Below, piece after piece: positions 23,297 through 31,346 of a stretch of 44,376 bases of DNA (positions are counted from its first letter, which is position 1; every line of letters begins with the position of its first letter). Source of the stretch: CALLPQ01 sp039819545 (lineage in GTDB: Bacteria > Pseudomonadota > Alphaproteobacteria > Caulobacterales > Parvularculaceae); the NCBI GenBank assembly GCA_039819545.1, contig JBCBRS010000025.1, positions 1 to 44,376 on the forward strand, read 5' to 3'. A model generated the notes under the pieces. The model worked only from the letters and a program-made list of their open reading frames with translations, searched no databases and was not told where the DNA came from. A program made the translations under genes and the position numbers.

Positions 23297-24700
23297 ATGC
23301 CAACGCCGATCCTGATGCCTGCTCTGTCACCCACCATGGAGGAGGGGACCCTCGCCAAATGGACCGTCAGCGAAGGCGATACCGTATCTAGCGGCGATGT
23401 GATTGCCGAGATTGAGACCGATAAGGCAACCATGGAAGTGGAAGCGGTCGATGATGGCGTTATCGGGAAAATTCTGATTGCGGCGGGTACGGAAAATGTG
23501 AAAGTCAATGACACCATCGCGGTGATCATTGACGATGGTGAAAGCGCCGATGATATTGATGTGGGTGCGTTGTCAGCTGACAGCAGTGCACCCGAAGCAC
23601 AAACGCCTGCCAATGGCCATGATCAGGCAGCGGATGACGCTTCGTCCGTGGACATGCCCTCGCCCCATACCGCGCGAGAGCCCGCATCGGACCCGGAAAT
23701 TCCTGCCGGTACGGCGATGGTTGAAATCACCATCCGCGATGCCCTGCGCGATGCCATGGCCGAAGAGATGCGGCGCGACCCGGATGTCTTTTTGATGGGC
23801 GAGGAAGTGGCTGAATATCAGGGGGCCTACAAAGTCTCGCGCGGCTTGCTGGAGGAGTTTGGCGCGCGCCGCGTTGTCGATACGCCGATCACGGAATATG
23901 GCTTTGCTGGGCTCGGCGTGGGCGCAGCATTTGCCGGTCTGAAACCCATTGTGGAATTCATGACCTGGAACTTTGCCATGCAGGCGATTGACCATATCAT
24001 CAATTCTGCGGCGAAGACACGGTACATGTCCGGTGGCCAGATGGCGTCGCCCATTGTTTTTCGTGGGCCCAACGCGGCGGCGAGCCGGGTTGCCGCGCAA
24101 CACAGCCAGGACTTTGCCGCGTGGTATGCGAACATTCCTGGCCTGATCGTGATTTCGCCGTACTCGGCCGCCGATGCAAAAGGTTTGTTAAAGGCGGCGA
24201 TCCGCGATCCGAATCCGGTTGTGTTTCTGGAGCATGAGCTTCTTTATGGCGACACCATGGACATCCCGGATGTGGATGATTGGGTCCTGCCCATCGGCAA
24301 GGCGAGGGTTGTGCGCAAAGGCAGCGATGTAACCCTTGTTTCATACTCGCGCGGGGTAAAGTTTTCGCTCGAAGCTGCTGAAACGCTGGCTGGCGACGGG
24401 ATCTCTGCGGAAGTTGTTGACCTGCGGACGATCCGCCCCATGGATGTGGAAACTGTCATCAATTCGGTGAAAAAAACCAACCGCCTCGTAACCGTCGAGG
24501 AAGGCTGGGGCCCGTGTGGTATTGGTGCCGAAGTGGGCTGGCAGGTTACCCAGCATGCGTTTGATTATCTCGACGCCCCGCCCACTCGCGTGACCCAAGA
24601 AGACACGCCACTGCCCTACGCGGAGAATCTGGAGGCGCTCAGCTTGCCCAATGCAGAAAAGATCGTCGCAGTAGCAAAAAAAGTGACGTACGCCAACTAA
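23297..24700 (+). CDS. pdhB: Pyruvate dehydrogenase E1 component beta subunit with N-terminal lipoyl domain
   Basis: The beta half of the thiamine-diphosphate-dependent E1 enzyme, which decarboxylates pyruvate and loads the acetyl group on lipoyl groups. Residues 1-88 form a lipoyl domain with acceptor lysine K43 in EIETDKATMEVE, joined by an acid/alanine linker to an E1-beta core (from about 140: MVEITIRDALRDAMAEEMRR) ending LPNAEKIVAVAKKVTYA. This fusion is typical of alphaproteobacteria. The start at 23297 (MPTPILMPALSPTMEEG) is taken because the lipoyl domain begins at that methionine. The partner pdhA is not upstream; the repeat array sits there. The gene is followed after 11 bases by an AAGGAG-led small gene, so it is in a new operon context. 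Confidence 0.96.
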   Translation: MPTPILMPALSPTMEEGTLAKWTVSEGDTVSSGDVIAEIETDKATMEVEAVDDGVIGKILIAAGTENVKVNDTIAVIIDDGESADDIDVGALSADSSAPEAQTPANGHDQAADDASSVDMPSPHTAREPASDPEIPAGTAMVEITIRDALRDAMAEEMRRDPDVFLMGEEVAEYQGAYKVSRGLLEEFGARRVVDTPITEYGFAGLGVGAAFAGLKPIVEFMTWNFAMQAIDHIINSAAKTRYMSGGQMASPIVFRGPNAAASRVAAQHSQDFAAWYANIPGLIVISPYSAADAKGLLKAAIRDPNPVVFLEHELLYGDTMDIPDVDDWVLPIGKARVVRKGSDVTLVSYSRGVKFSLEAAETLAGDGISAEVVDLRTIRPMDVETVINSVKKTNRLVTVEEGWGPCGIGAEVGWQVTQHAFDYLDAPPTRVTQEDTPLPYAENLEALSLPNAEKIVAVAKKVTYAN

Positions 24701-24711
24701 GGAGAACCCTA

Positions 24712-25185
24712 ATGCGAGTCTTACAGGCCACCCTGGCGACCTTGATTGCTCTGACCGTCAACCTCGCGCCCGCTTTCGCCGATCATCACCAGTCCGGGGA
24801 GTCTGCTAAGCCGAAGAGTGCCGATGAGGTTGCGATTGCAGCGGTGATCCAGGACTATTTTGATGGCATTGGTGCCGCCGACGCCGAAAAACTTAATCGT
24901 GCCTTTGCCGCTGATAAAGCGGCGATGCTTGGCTCGGTGAAAAATGAAGATGGTACGCGCTCCTTGATGGCCTTCAAGGATATGGAAGCGGTCGTCGCCG
25001 GTTGGGCGGGTAATGATAACCCCGAGGGCGCGGGCAGAGACGGTGAAATTCTCCACATGAAGATCATGGAGGGGCAGATTGCCATGGTTATGTTTCGGTA
25101 CAAGGATGAATATTACGACGTTCTGACCCTACTGAAAGATGACGGTGTCTGGAAAATCGTAACAAAGACATTCTTTACACGGTAA
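24712..25185 (+). CDS. Exported NTF2/lumazine-binding-like protein
   Basis: A 157-residue protein with a signal peptide, MRVLQATLATLIALTVNLAP followed by AFADHHQSG (cleavage near AFA-D). The mature domain, EVAIAAVIQDYFDGIGAADA then AEKLNRAFAADKAAMLGSV and DGVWKIVTKTFFTR, has the pattern of the cone-shaped NTF2-like fold, specifically the 'putative lumazine-binding' group, usually of unknown substrate. AAGGAG precedes the ATG. It is wedged between pdhB and pdhC and should be cotranscribed with them. A role for it in pyruvate metabolism is not suggested by its periplasmic location. Confidence 0.8.
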   Translation: MRVLQATLATLIALTVNLAPAFADHHQSGESAKPKSADEVAIAAVIQDYFDGIGAADAEKLNRAFAADKAAMLGSVKNEDGTRSLMAFKDMEAVVAGWAGNDNPEGAGRDGEILHMKIMEGQIAMVMFRYKDEYYDVLTLLKDDGVWKIVTKTFFTR

Positions 25186-25205
25186 TCGCCAAGAAGGAGC
25201 CTACC

Positions 25206-25331
25206 ATGCGGTTAATTTTACTGAGCTTGATTTCTCTCTTCTTTCTTTCTGCCTGTGAAACCGTGAAGGGCGTCGGCCGCGATATTGAGAGCGCCGGTGA
25301 GGCCCTCGACGAAGCTATTGACGACGAATAG
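25206..25331 (+). CDS. Entericidin-like small lipoprotein
   Basis: A 41-residue gene too short for usual ORF cut-offs. The product is MRLILLSLISLFFLSACETV followed by KGVGRDIESAGEALDEAIDD and E. It has a lipoprotein signal peptide with lipobox LSAC and, after the cysteine, the pattern E-T-V-K-G-x-G-x-D-I-x-x-A-G-E-A that defines the entericidin EcnA/EcnB family. AAGGAG stands 6 bases before the ATG. In E. coli the entericidins form a small lipoprotein toxin/antidote pair affecting cell lysis under starvation; in other bacteria single members are common and function is unknown. It lies 20 bases after the lumazine-binding-like gene. Confidence 0.85.
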   Translation: MRLILLSLISLFFLSACETVKGVGRDIESAGEALDEAIDDE

Positions 25332-25368
25332 GCGCACGAAACGCACGCACCCAGAACGGATAAAGCCC

Positions 25369-25683
25369 ATGACGGTCATAGAGGAACTTTCAATCCCTGA
25401 GGGGATCAGCGGCGAGGATGGCGGCCACGAACTTGTGCGGTTCTGGGTCTGCGACGGGGATGATCATGTGTCTTTGCGTATTGGTCTTTTCGACGATGAC
25501 GAAGAGCCAGCGGTATGGGGTAATGTGGCAGCTGATATCATGAAACATGTGGTCAATGCGCTGGTGCAAACCGACCCGCGCCGGGACCCCGACGTGATGT
25601 TTGCGGAAATTGAACGCGCTTTTGCCCAGCGCTTGAAGGAAACGACGGATTTTTCCGGTCAACTCTCGGGAGAAACCCACTAG
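25369..25683 (+). CDS. DUF5076 family protein
   Basis: A 104-residue acidic cytoplasmic protein, MTVIEELSIPEGISGEDGGH and so on. The open frame starts 28 codons earlier with TTG, but that stretch overlaps the entericidin-like gene. The DUF5076 pattern is seen in ELVRFWVCDGDDHVSLRIGL and WGNVAADIMKHVVNAL. Members of this family are alphaproteobacterial and often stand just before pdhC. Its stop codon TAG is immediately followed by the ATG of pdhC with no space. The function is not known; constant linkage with the pyruvate dehydrogenase E2 gene suggests a link with the complex. Confidence 0.8.
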   Translation: MTVIEELSIPEGISGEDGGHELVRFWVCDGDDHVSLRIGLFDDDEEPAVWGNVAADIMKHVVNALVQTDPRRDPDVMFAEIERAFAQRLKETTDFSGQLSGETH

Positions 25684-27024
25684 ATGCCCCAACCGATTTT
25701 AATGCCCGCCCTGTCCCCCACCATGGAGGAAGGCACCCTTGCCAAATGGACTGTGAAAGAAGGCGACACGGTCAATTCTGGCGATGTGATCGCCGAGATT
25801 GAGACCGACAAGGCCACCATGGAAGTGGAGGCCGTTGACGACGGCATTGTGGGCAAGATCCTCATCGATGCCGGTACGGACAATGTGAAAGTGAATGCGC
25901 CCATCGCGATCTTGCTGGAAGATGGCGAGAGCGCCGATGACATCGATACTGCGGCGGTACGGGCAGCGCCAGCACCGGAAAAACCAGATGAAACGCCGGC
26001 GCAAGATGCCCCTTCTAAATCCAATGGCGCCAATGGCAGCGCCGCCCCGGCGCCCGCACCAGCATCCCCGTCCGCTTCCGTTTCGGCGCCGACTGGGCAG
26101 AGGCAGGGCGCTCGCGTTTACGCCTCGCCGCTAGCCAAACGGATCGCCAAAAATGAAGGGCTCGACCTGTCCCTCGTCAAAGGAACGGGTCCCCATGGCC
26201 GCGTTGTGAAGCGCGACGTGGAAGACGCCCTTGAAAATGGCACCGGCAAAGCCGCGCCTTCGGCGGCGTCCGCACCCGCGCCAGCCACCGTCGATGCGCG
26301 GCTTTATCCTGCCGATAGCTATGACACGGTCAAAGTCGATGGCATGCGCAAGGTCATCGCCCAACGCTTGACCCAAAGCTTCAACAACGAAGTTCCGCAC
26401 TTTCCGCTGAATATCGATGTGGCGCTTGACGGTCTTCTCGCGGCCAGGGCCCGGATCAATGCGTTGTCGCCAAATCCCGAAAAAGACTCCGAAAATGCCT
26501 TTAAGGTGTCGGTGAATGATTTCATTCTCAAGGCGTCGGCGCTTGCCCTGAAAAAGGTGCCGCAAGCAAACGCAACCTATACGGATGAAGCTATCCTCCT
26601 CCATAAGCATGCCGATATCGGCGTTGCGGTTGCCATTGATGGCGGCCTGATTACGCCGATCGTTTGGAAAGCGGAGGAAAAAGGCCTGCGTCAAATCTCG
26701 GCGGAGGTGAAAGACATGGCCGCCCGCGCCAAGGCCCGCAAGCTGAAACCTGAAGAATATCAGGGCGGCACGTTCTCAGTATCAAACCTCGGAATGTTCG
26801 GTATCAAGAGTTTCGCTTCCATCGTAAACCAACCCCACGGCGCGATTATGTCCGTGGGTGCAGGCGAAGACCGTGTGATCGTCAAAAATGGGGAGATGGT
26901 GATCGCCACCATGATGACGGTGACGCTCACCTGTGATCACCGGGTTGTGGACGGCGCCGTGGGCGCACAGTTTCTTGCCGCGTTCAAAGGCTTTATCGAA
27001 GAACCAGCGGCAATGCTTCTTTAA
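25684..27024 (+). CDS. pdhC: Pyruvate dehydrogenase E2, dihydrolipoamide acetyltransferase
   Basis: Core subunit of the pyruvate dehydrogenase complex (446 residues), transferring the acetyl group from lipoamide to CoA. Residues 1-88 are a lipoyl domain with K43 (EIETDKATMEVE), nearly identical to that of PdhB. An acidic/proline-rich linker leads to the peripheral subunit-binding domain at about 140-176 (RVYASPLAKRIAKNEGLDLS, GTGPHGRVVKRDV), then the catalytic domain with H419 and D423 in the active site (CDHRVVDGAVGAQF). A single lipoyl domain is normal in the class. GGGAGA precedes the ATG inside the end of the DUF5076 gene. The lpd (E3) gene does not follow. Confidence 0.97.
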   Translation: MPQPILMPALSPTMEEGTLAKWTVKEGDTVNSGDVIAEIETDKATMEVEAVDDGIVGKILIDAGTDNVKVNAPIAILLEDGESADDIDTAAVRAAPAPEKPDETPAQDAPSKSNGANGSAAPAPAPASPSASVSAPTGQRQGARVYASPLAKRIAKNEGLDLSLVKGTGPHGRVVKRDVEDALENGTGKAAPSAASAPAPATVDARLYPADSYDTVKVDGMRKVIAQRLTQSFNNEVPHFPLNIDVALDGLLAARARINALSPNPEKDSENAFKVSVNDFILKASALALKKVPQANATYTDEAILLHKHADIGVAVAIDGGLITPIVWKAEEKGLRQISAEVKDMAARAKARKLKPEEYQGGTFSVSNLGMFGIKSFASIVNQPHGAIMSVGAGEDRVIVKNGEMVIATMMTVTLTCDHRVVDGAVGAQFLAAFKGFIEEPAAMLL

Positions 27025-27048
27025 CTTTTTGAAAAAAGCACCATAAGT

Positions 27049-27243
27049 AGTGGTTCCTGCGAAGGTAAAGTTGGTCTGCAAGGCGGCGGAATTTATGCAG
27101 CCTATTTCTGCGACCCCAATGGGAATACGCTGAACGCTTACGACACGATTGCCGCCTTGGCAGCCGTTATCACGCGCATTTTACCGAGCCGTGCTGGCGC
27201 TGCGCAGGTCCTGCGCAGCGGGCCCGTTTCTAATTGCAGATAA
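27049..27243 (+). pseudogene. Remnant of a VOC/glyoxalase-family protein C-terminus
   Basis: Read in the same frame as pdhC but after its TAA stop, this stretch encodes SGSCEGKVGLQGGGIYAAYF followed by CDPNGNTLNAYDTIAA. The A-A-Y-F-x-D-P-x-G-N pattern is the last strand of VOC-family proteins (glyoxalase/dioxygenase superfamily, metal-ligand region near Y/F..D-P-D-G-N). There is no start codon and no N-terminal half. The frame ends at 27241. It is most likely a decayed gene left behind after a rearrangement. Similarity seen by eye only; the first 90 bases are the meaningful part. Confidence 0.5.
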
Positions 27244-27326
27244 AATGCTTATAAAAAAGCGTGGCGGCGGCGGTAACCCGGCCCGAACTTTTGCCGCCCC
27301 GGGCTAAGCATGAATTGACTCTATTT

Positions 27327-29528
27327 ATGACGGTGTGGGTACACAGATTATTATCGTTGATACTGTTGGCGGGCTCGCTCCTGCTGATGGCGCGTGCTGT
27401 CCAGGCGCAAGAATTGGCGCCCGGTGCCGCGCCCCCGCTTGCCACGGACTTTATTGACAGCGGTCAAGCCGAAAGCCGACTGATCGCGGAAACGCCTCTG
27501 GTTCCGGGGCAGACCACGTGGTTCGCGCTCGATCAAAACCTTGCCGACCACTGGCATGTGTACTGGAAAAATCCGGGCGATAGCGGCCTGCCGCTGGTGA
27601 TGGCGTTTAATCTGCCTGCGGGATATGGGGTCGGGGAGATCGTCCACCCCACACCGACGCGCATCCCCGTGGGCCCGCTCGTCAATTATGGCTATGAGGG
27701 AAACCCGGTTTTTCTGGTGCCCGTCACCGCGCCGATTGACGCCCCGGTGGGCGACACGGTCCCCCTAACAGTGGCGGCAAGCTGGCTCATCTGTGAAGAG
27801 GTTTGTATTCCGGAAGAAGCGAGTTTCTCCCTCACGGTGCCCATTGTGAGCGCAGACGATCGCCAAACTGATCGGGCGCGATCCCCCTTTGCCGCCTTGT
27901 TTACCGCCGCCCGTGCCCGCATCCCGGACCGCATCGTGGGTGAGAGCACCTATGAGGTTTCTGAAACCGTCTTTACCCTGACTATGGAGTTACCGCCTGC
28001 GGTCACCTCAGTAAAGGACGCCTATTTCTTCGCTGATCTTGAGGGACTGCTCCAGCCCAGCGCCCCGCAAAGCCATGGTATCAAAGACGGTATTTTGACG
28101 GTCAGTGCAGTACCTGATTTCGCTTTTACAAACCATGGCGGCCAACCGGTGGCCGGATTGATCAAACTTGTCGATGACGTCGGCAATGTTTACGCTTTCG
28201 AACTCAGTGCCGCCACCGATCCGATGAGCACAACGGCCTCGCCGGTGGCCCAGCTACCAATCAATCAGGTCGGCTCCCCGGCTGAGGTCTCGTCCTCCGT
28301 ACCCGCTACAAATTTGCCGCTTCTTTTTTTCATGGCATTTTTTGGTGGCATCATCCTGAATGTCATGCCGTGCGTCTTCCCGATCCTGTTTATCAAGGCA
28401 TCGTCGTTCATGACGGCCAGTGCGCAGGACCGGGCAACGGTGCGGGCCCATGGCTGGCTTTATACCGCTGGGGTTGTGGTCACGTTTGCCGCCATTGGCG
28501 GCTTGCTTCTGGCGCTTCGTGCCGGGGGGGAGGACCTTGGTTGGGGTTTCCACCTCCAGTCACCACCCATGGTCCTCTTGTCCGCCTACGTCCTTTTTCT
28601 GGTGGGGCTGAATCTGGCGGGCGTCTTTCATGTGGGCACCAGCCTACAAGGTGTTGGCCAATCGCTCACCCGAGGCAAGGGCGCGGGCACGGCGTTTTTT
28701 ACCGGTGTTCTAGCCGTTCTTGTTGCCGCGCCGTGCATCGGGCCCTTGCTCAGCGCCCCCATGGGGGCGGCGGTGTTCCTACCGCCGGTTGCTGGCATGG
28801 CGATTTTCGTGGCTATGGCTTTCGGGCTCGCTGCGCCCTATTTACTCTTATCACTGGTTCCGGGTCTTGGTGCGCGTTTGCCAAAACCGGGCGCGTGGAT
28901 GGAAACCTTCAAACAGCTTTTGTCGTTTCCTGTCTTCGCTGCGGCGGCGTATTTCCTGTGGGTTCTCGCCGCGCAAACAGGGTCGGCCGGATTGGCCGTC
29001 GGCTTCGCCGGCGCCTTGGTTCTGGGCCTCGCGGCATGGATTTTTGAACAGACTAAATCGGGCAAATGGTCTCTGGCGGGTGCCGGTGTCGTCGGCCTTT
29101 TGCTGGTCGCCGCGCTGGTCCCGCTCACCAGTCTCAAGCCTCGCCCCGCCATGGCAAATATTGGCGGCGTGCCCGGCACCCACGGCGCAATGACCGGTAT
29201 TGCGTTTGACGCTGACGAGATTGCCCGTTTGAATGCGGCGGGTACAGATGTTTTCGTGGATTTCACCGCCGCGTGGTGTGTCACTTGCCAATTCAACAAA
29301 CTGACGATTTTCTCCAGCGGCGACCTCGCCGCTGCCTTTGATCAAACCAGCACTACGTTTATGGTCGCCGACTGGACGGTGCGGGACCCCCATATCACCG
29401 CAGAGCTCGAAAAATTTGGCCGCAATGGCGTTCCGCTTTATGTTCATTATCCCGCGGGCGGCACGCCTAAAGTTCTTAACCTTCCGCTCACTGAAAGAGC
29501 AGTGACCGCTTTGTTGGCTGGTCCTTAA
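27327..29528 (+). CDS. DsbD/ScsB-type protein-disulfide reductase (cytochrome c biogenesis-like)
   Basis: A 733-residue inner-membrane electron conduit that passes reducing power from cytoplasmic thioredoxin to periplasmic partners. Start at 27327 (MTVWVHRLLSLILLAGSLLL) fits the signal peptide; the frame extends 22 codons upstream from a GTG. The three expected cysteine pairs are present: the N-terminal periplasmic domain has C156 and C160 (LICEEVCIPEE), the eight-helix membrane domain has C349 (NVMPCVFPIL) and C470 (AAPCIGPLL), and the C-terminal thioredoxin domain has C651 and C654 (AAWCVTCQ). This is the architecture of DsbD and ScsB. It pairs with the redoxin that starts 42 bases later, an arrangement common in alphaproteobacteria. 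Confidence 0.9.
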   Translation: MTVWVHRLLSLILLAGSLLLMARAVQAQELAPGAAPPLATDFIDSGQAESRLIAETPLVPGQTTWFALDQNLADHWHVYWKNPGDSGLPLVMAFNLPAGYGVGEIVHPTPTRIPVGPLVNYGYEGNPVFLVPVTAPIDAPVGDTVPLTVAASWLICEEVCIPEEASFSLTVPIVSADDRQTDRARSPFAALFTAARARIPDRIVGESTYEVSETVFTLTMELPPAVTSVKDAYFFADLEGLLQPSAPQSHGIKDGILTVSAVPDFAFTNHGGQPVAGLIKLVDDVGNVYAFELSAATDPMSTTASPVAQLPINQVGSPAEVSSSVPATNLPLLFFMAFFGGIILNVMPCVFPILFIKASSFMTASAQDRATVRAHGWLYTAGVVVTFAAIGGLLLALRAGGEDLGWGFHLQSPPMVLLSAYVLFLVGLNLAGVFHVGTSLQGVGQSLTRGKGAGTAFFTGVLAVLVAAPCIGPLLSAPMGAAVFLPPVAGMAIFVAMAFGLAAPYLLLSLVPGLGARLPKPGAWMETFKQLLSFPVFAAAAYFLWVLAAQTGSAGLAVGFAGALVLGLAAWIFEQTKSGKWSLAGAGVVGLLLVAALVPLTSLKPRPAMANIGGVPGTHGAMTGIAFDADEIARLNAAGTDVFVDFTAAWCVTCQFNKLTIFSSGDLAAAFDQTSTTFMVADWTVRDPHITAELEKFGRNGVPLYVHYPAGGTPKVLNLPLTERAVTALLAGP

Positions 29529-29569
29529 ATTGATGAGCCCGTTGGAAAAATTTTTGAAAGGAAATAGAC

Positions 29570-30220
29570 ATGCATTGTTTAAAGCGAAAAAACCTATCAA
29601 TCAGTGCCGTTTTGATTGGCAGTATTTTGTTTAGCGGTTCTGCATTGACCGCAAGCAGTTTGGCAAACGATACGCGTCCCAGTGCTAACAACCCGGCGCC
29701 CGCATGGAGCGGCGTGACCAGCACCGGTGAAACCATTTCTCTTGATCAATTTAGCGGCAAGATCGTGGTGATGGAATGGACCAACCATGGCTGTCCCTTT
29801 GTGCAGAAGCACTACAAGGGCGGCAATATGCAGGCGACACAGGCTGTTGCTGCGAAGACTGATGACGTGGTTTGGGTGACGGTCATTTCATCCGCACCCG
29901 GAAAACAAGGCCATGTGAGCGGGGCTGAGGCTGATGCCCTGACCCGTGACCGCGGTGCTATGCCTGATTATGTGGTGCTTGATGAGGCGGGGACGATTGG
30001 CCGAGATTATGCGGCCCGCACGACCCCACAAATTTTCGTGATTAATGGGGGTGGCACCCTGAAATATAATGGCGCCATGGACGATAACCCGTCGGCAAAG
30101 CTCTCTTCCCTGGAGGGAGCAACCAATTATGCGCTGGGTGCGATGACCGCAGTTATGGTTGGCGATGACCCTAACCCGGCCACGACCAAGCCCTATGGAT
30201 GCTCGGTCAAATATCAATAA
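29570..30220 (+). CDS. Exported thioredoxin-fold (redoxin/peroxiredoxin-like) protein
   Basis: A 216-residue periplasmic protein. It has a signal peptide (LSISAVLIGSILFSGSALTA, then ASSLAND). The thioredoxin-like fold opens with PAPAWSGVTSTGETISLDQF and the active-site loop is HGCPFVQKHY with C75; C-P-F-V lacks the second cysteine of a CxxC, and the cis-proline region is RTTPQIFVIN. The only other cysteine in the mature part is C211 near the end (KPYGCSVKYQ). It is therefore like AhpC/TSA-type redoxins with a peroxidatic and a distant resolving cysteine rather than a thioredoxin. AAAGGA precedes the ATG. Likely partner of the DsbD-like protein encoded upstream. Confidence 0.85.
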   Translation: MHCLKRKNLSISAVLIGSILFSGSALTASSLANDTRPSANNPAPAWSGVTSTGETISLDQFSGKIVVMEWTNHGCPFVQKHYKGGNMQATQAVAAKTDDVVWVTVISSAPGKQGHVSGAEADALTRDRGAMPDYVVLDEAGTIGRDYAARTTPQIFVINGGGTLKYNGAMDDNPSAKLSSLEGATNYALGAMTAVMVGDDPNPATTKPYGCSVKYQ

Positions 30221-30240
30221 CGTGTGAGCCTGGGTTGATT

Positions 30241-30295
30241 GGTGCACCCTTCGAGACGCGATCTTGCAGGATCGCTTCTTAAATCGGGGGTGCCC
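30241..30295. repeat. Second repetitive palindrome type, degenerate copy
   Basis: Between the convergent redoxin and trpS genes lies a hairpin with arms GCGATC and GATCGC around TTGCAG (30258-30275), flanked by CACCCTTCGAGACGC and GGGGGTGCCC. The CACCCTTCGAGACGCG...CGC core is the look of a dispersed palindromic repeat common in alphaproteobacterial genomes. It may also act as a bidirectional terminator for the two genes. Confidence 0.5.
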
Positions 30296-30311
30296 AGTCA
30301 AACAAGAGCGC

Positions 30312-31328
30312 CTACAAAAACCCGACAATTTTGCGCACGTCGGCCAGGGTAGGTTCGGTCACGGTGCGGGCTTTTTCTGCGCCATCGCGCAATACCTGGG
30401 TCAGATATGATTCATCTGCACACAGACGATCAATTTCCGTACCAATTGGCGCGATCTTTTCTACAACCAGATCGGCCAGGGCAGGCTTAAAATCGCCAAA
30501 GCCTTTGCCGCCAAAATGCTGGAGTACACTTTCTTTGGTGCCGCCGGATAGCGCTGCGTAAATGCCTACCAGATTATCAGCCTCTGGCCTGTCCGCGAGC
30601 CCTTCTGGCGTTTCAGGTAGGGGTTCTGGATCAGTTTTGGCTTTCTTGATTTTTTTGGCGATGGTGTCCGCATCGTCGCCAAGATTGATCCGCGACAGGT
30701 CCGACGGGTCCGACTTTGACATCTTCTTTGTGCCATCACGCAGAGACATAATCCGCGCGCCTGGCCCCTGGATCAGCGGTTCGGGTAGGGGAAAAAATCC
30801 GTCTACGTCGAAATCATGGTTGAACTTCGCGGCAATATCACGGGACAATTCCAGATGCTGTTTCTGGTCTTCACCCACAGGCACGTGCGTTGCCTTGTAA
30901 ATCAGAATGTCTGCAGCCTGTAGAACCGGATAGGTAAAAAGGCCGATGGACGCGCGCTCTTTATCTTTGCCGGCTTTTTCCTTGAACTGGGTCATCCTGT
31001 TCAGCCAGCCAAGACGCGCGACGCAATTCAGGATCCAGGCAAGCTCGGTATGTTCGCGTACCGCCGACTGGTGGAACAGGGTTGTGCGGTTGGGGTCGAG
31101 GCCCGCCGCAATCAGCGTGGCAGCAAGCCGCAAGGTGTTCTCGCGCAAATGCGCCGGGTCTTGCGGGACTGTAATCGCGTGCAAATCAACGATGCAGTAA
31201 AAAGTCTCATAGCTCTCCTGCATGGCAACCCAGTTCACGAGCGCGCCCAGATAATTGCCAAGCTGAACCGTCCCCGTGGGCTGAATGCCGGAAAGGACGC
31301 GCGAATTTGAAGGTGTGGTGTCGGCCAT
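30312..31328 (-). CDS. trpS: Tryptophanyl-tRNA synthetase
   Basis: A 338-residue class Ic aminoacyl-tRNA synthetase that charges tRNA-Trp. The HIGH-type motif is in GIQPTGTVQLGNYLGAL (residues 14-30, with QLGN in place of HIGH, as the motif is loose in bacterial TrpRS) and the KMSKS loop is KKMSKSDPSD (201-210). QADILIYKATHVPVGEDQKQ and LGWLNRMTQFKEK are typical bacterial TrpRS stretches. It is the last gene of the minus-strand run mutS-glnD-murJ-trpS, starting 18 bases after the murJ stop. Confidence 0.96.
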   Translation of the reverse strand: MADTTPSNSRVLSGIQPTGTVQLGNYLGALVNWVAMQESYETFYCIVDLHAITVPQDPAHLRENTLRLAATLIAAGLDPNRTTLFHQSAVREHTELAWILNCVARLGWLNRMTQFKEKAGKDKERASIGLFTYPVLQAADILIYKATHVPVGEDQKQHLELSRDIAAKFNHDFDVDGFFPLPEPLIQGPGARIMSLRDGTKKMSKSDPSDLSRINLGDDADTIAKKIKKAKTDPEPLPETPEGLADRPEADNLVGIYAALSGGTKESVLQHFGGKGFGDFKPALADLVVEKIAPIGTEIDRLCADESYLTQVLRDGAEKARTVTEPTLADVRKIVGFL

Positions 31329-31346
31329 GGGAAAAGTCTCAAAAAG

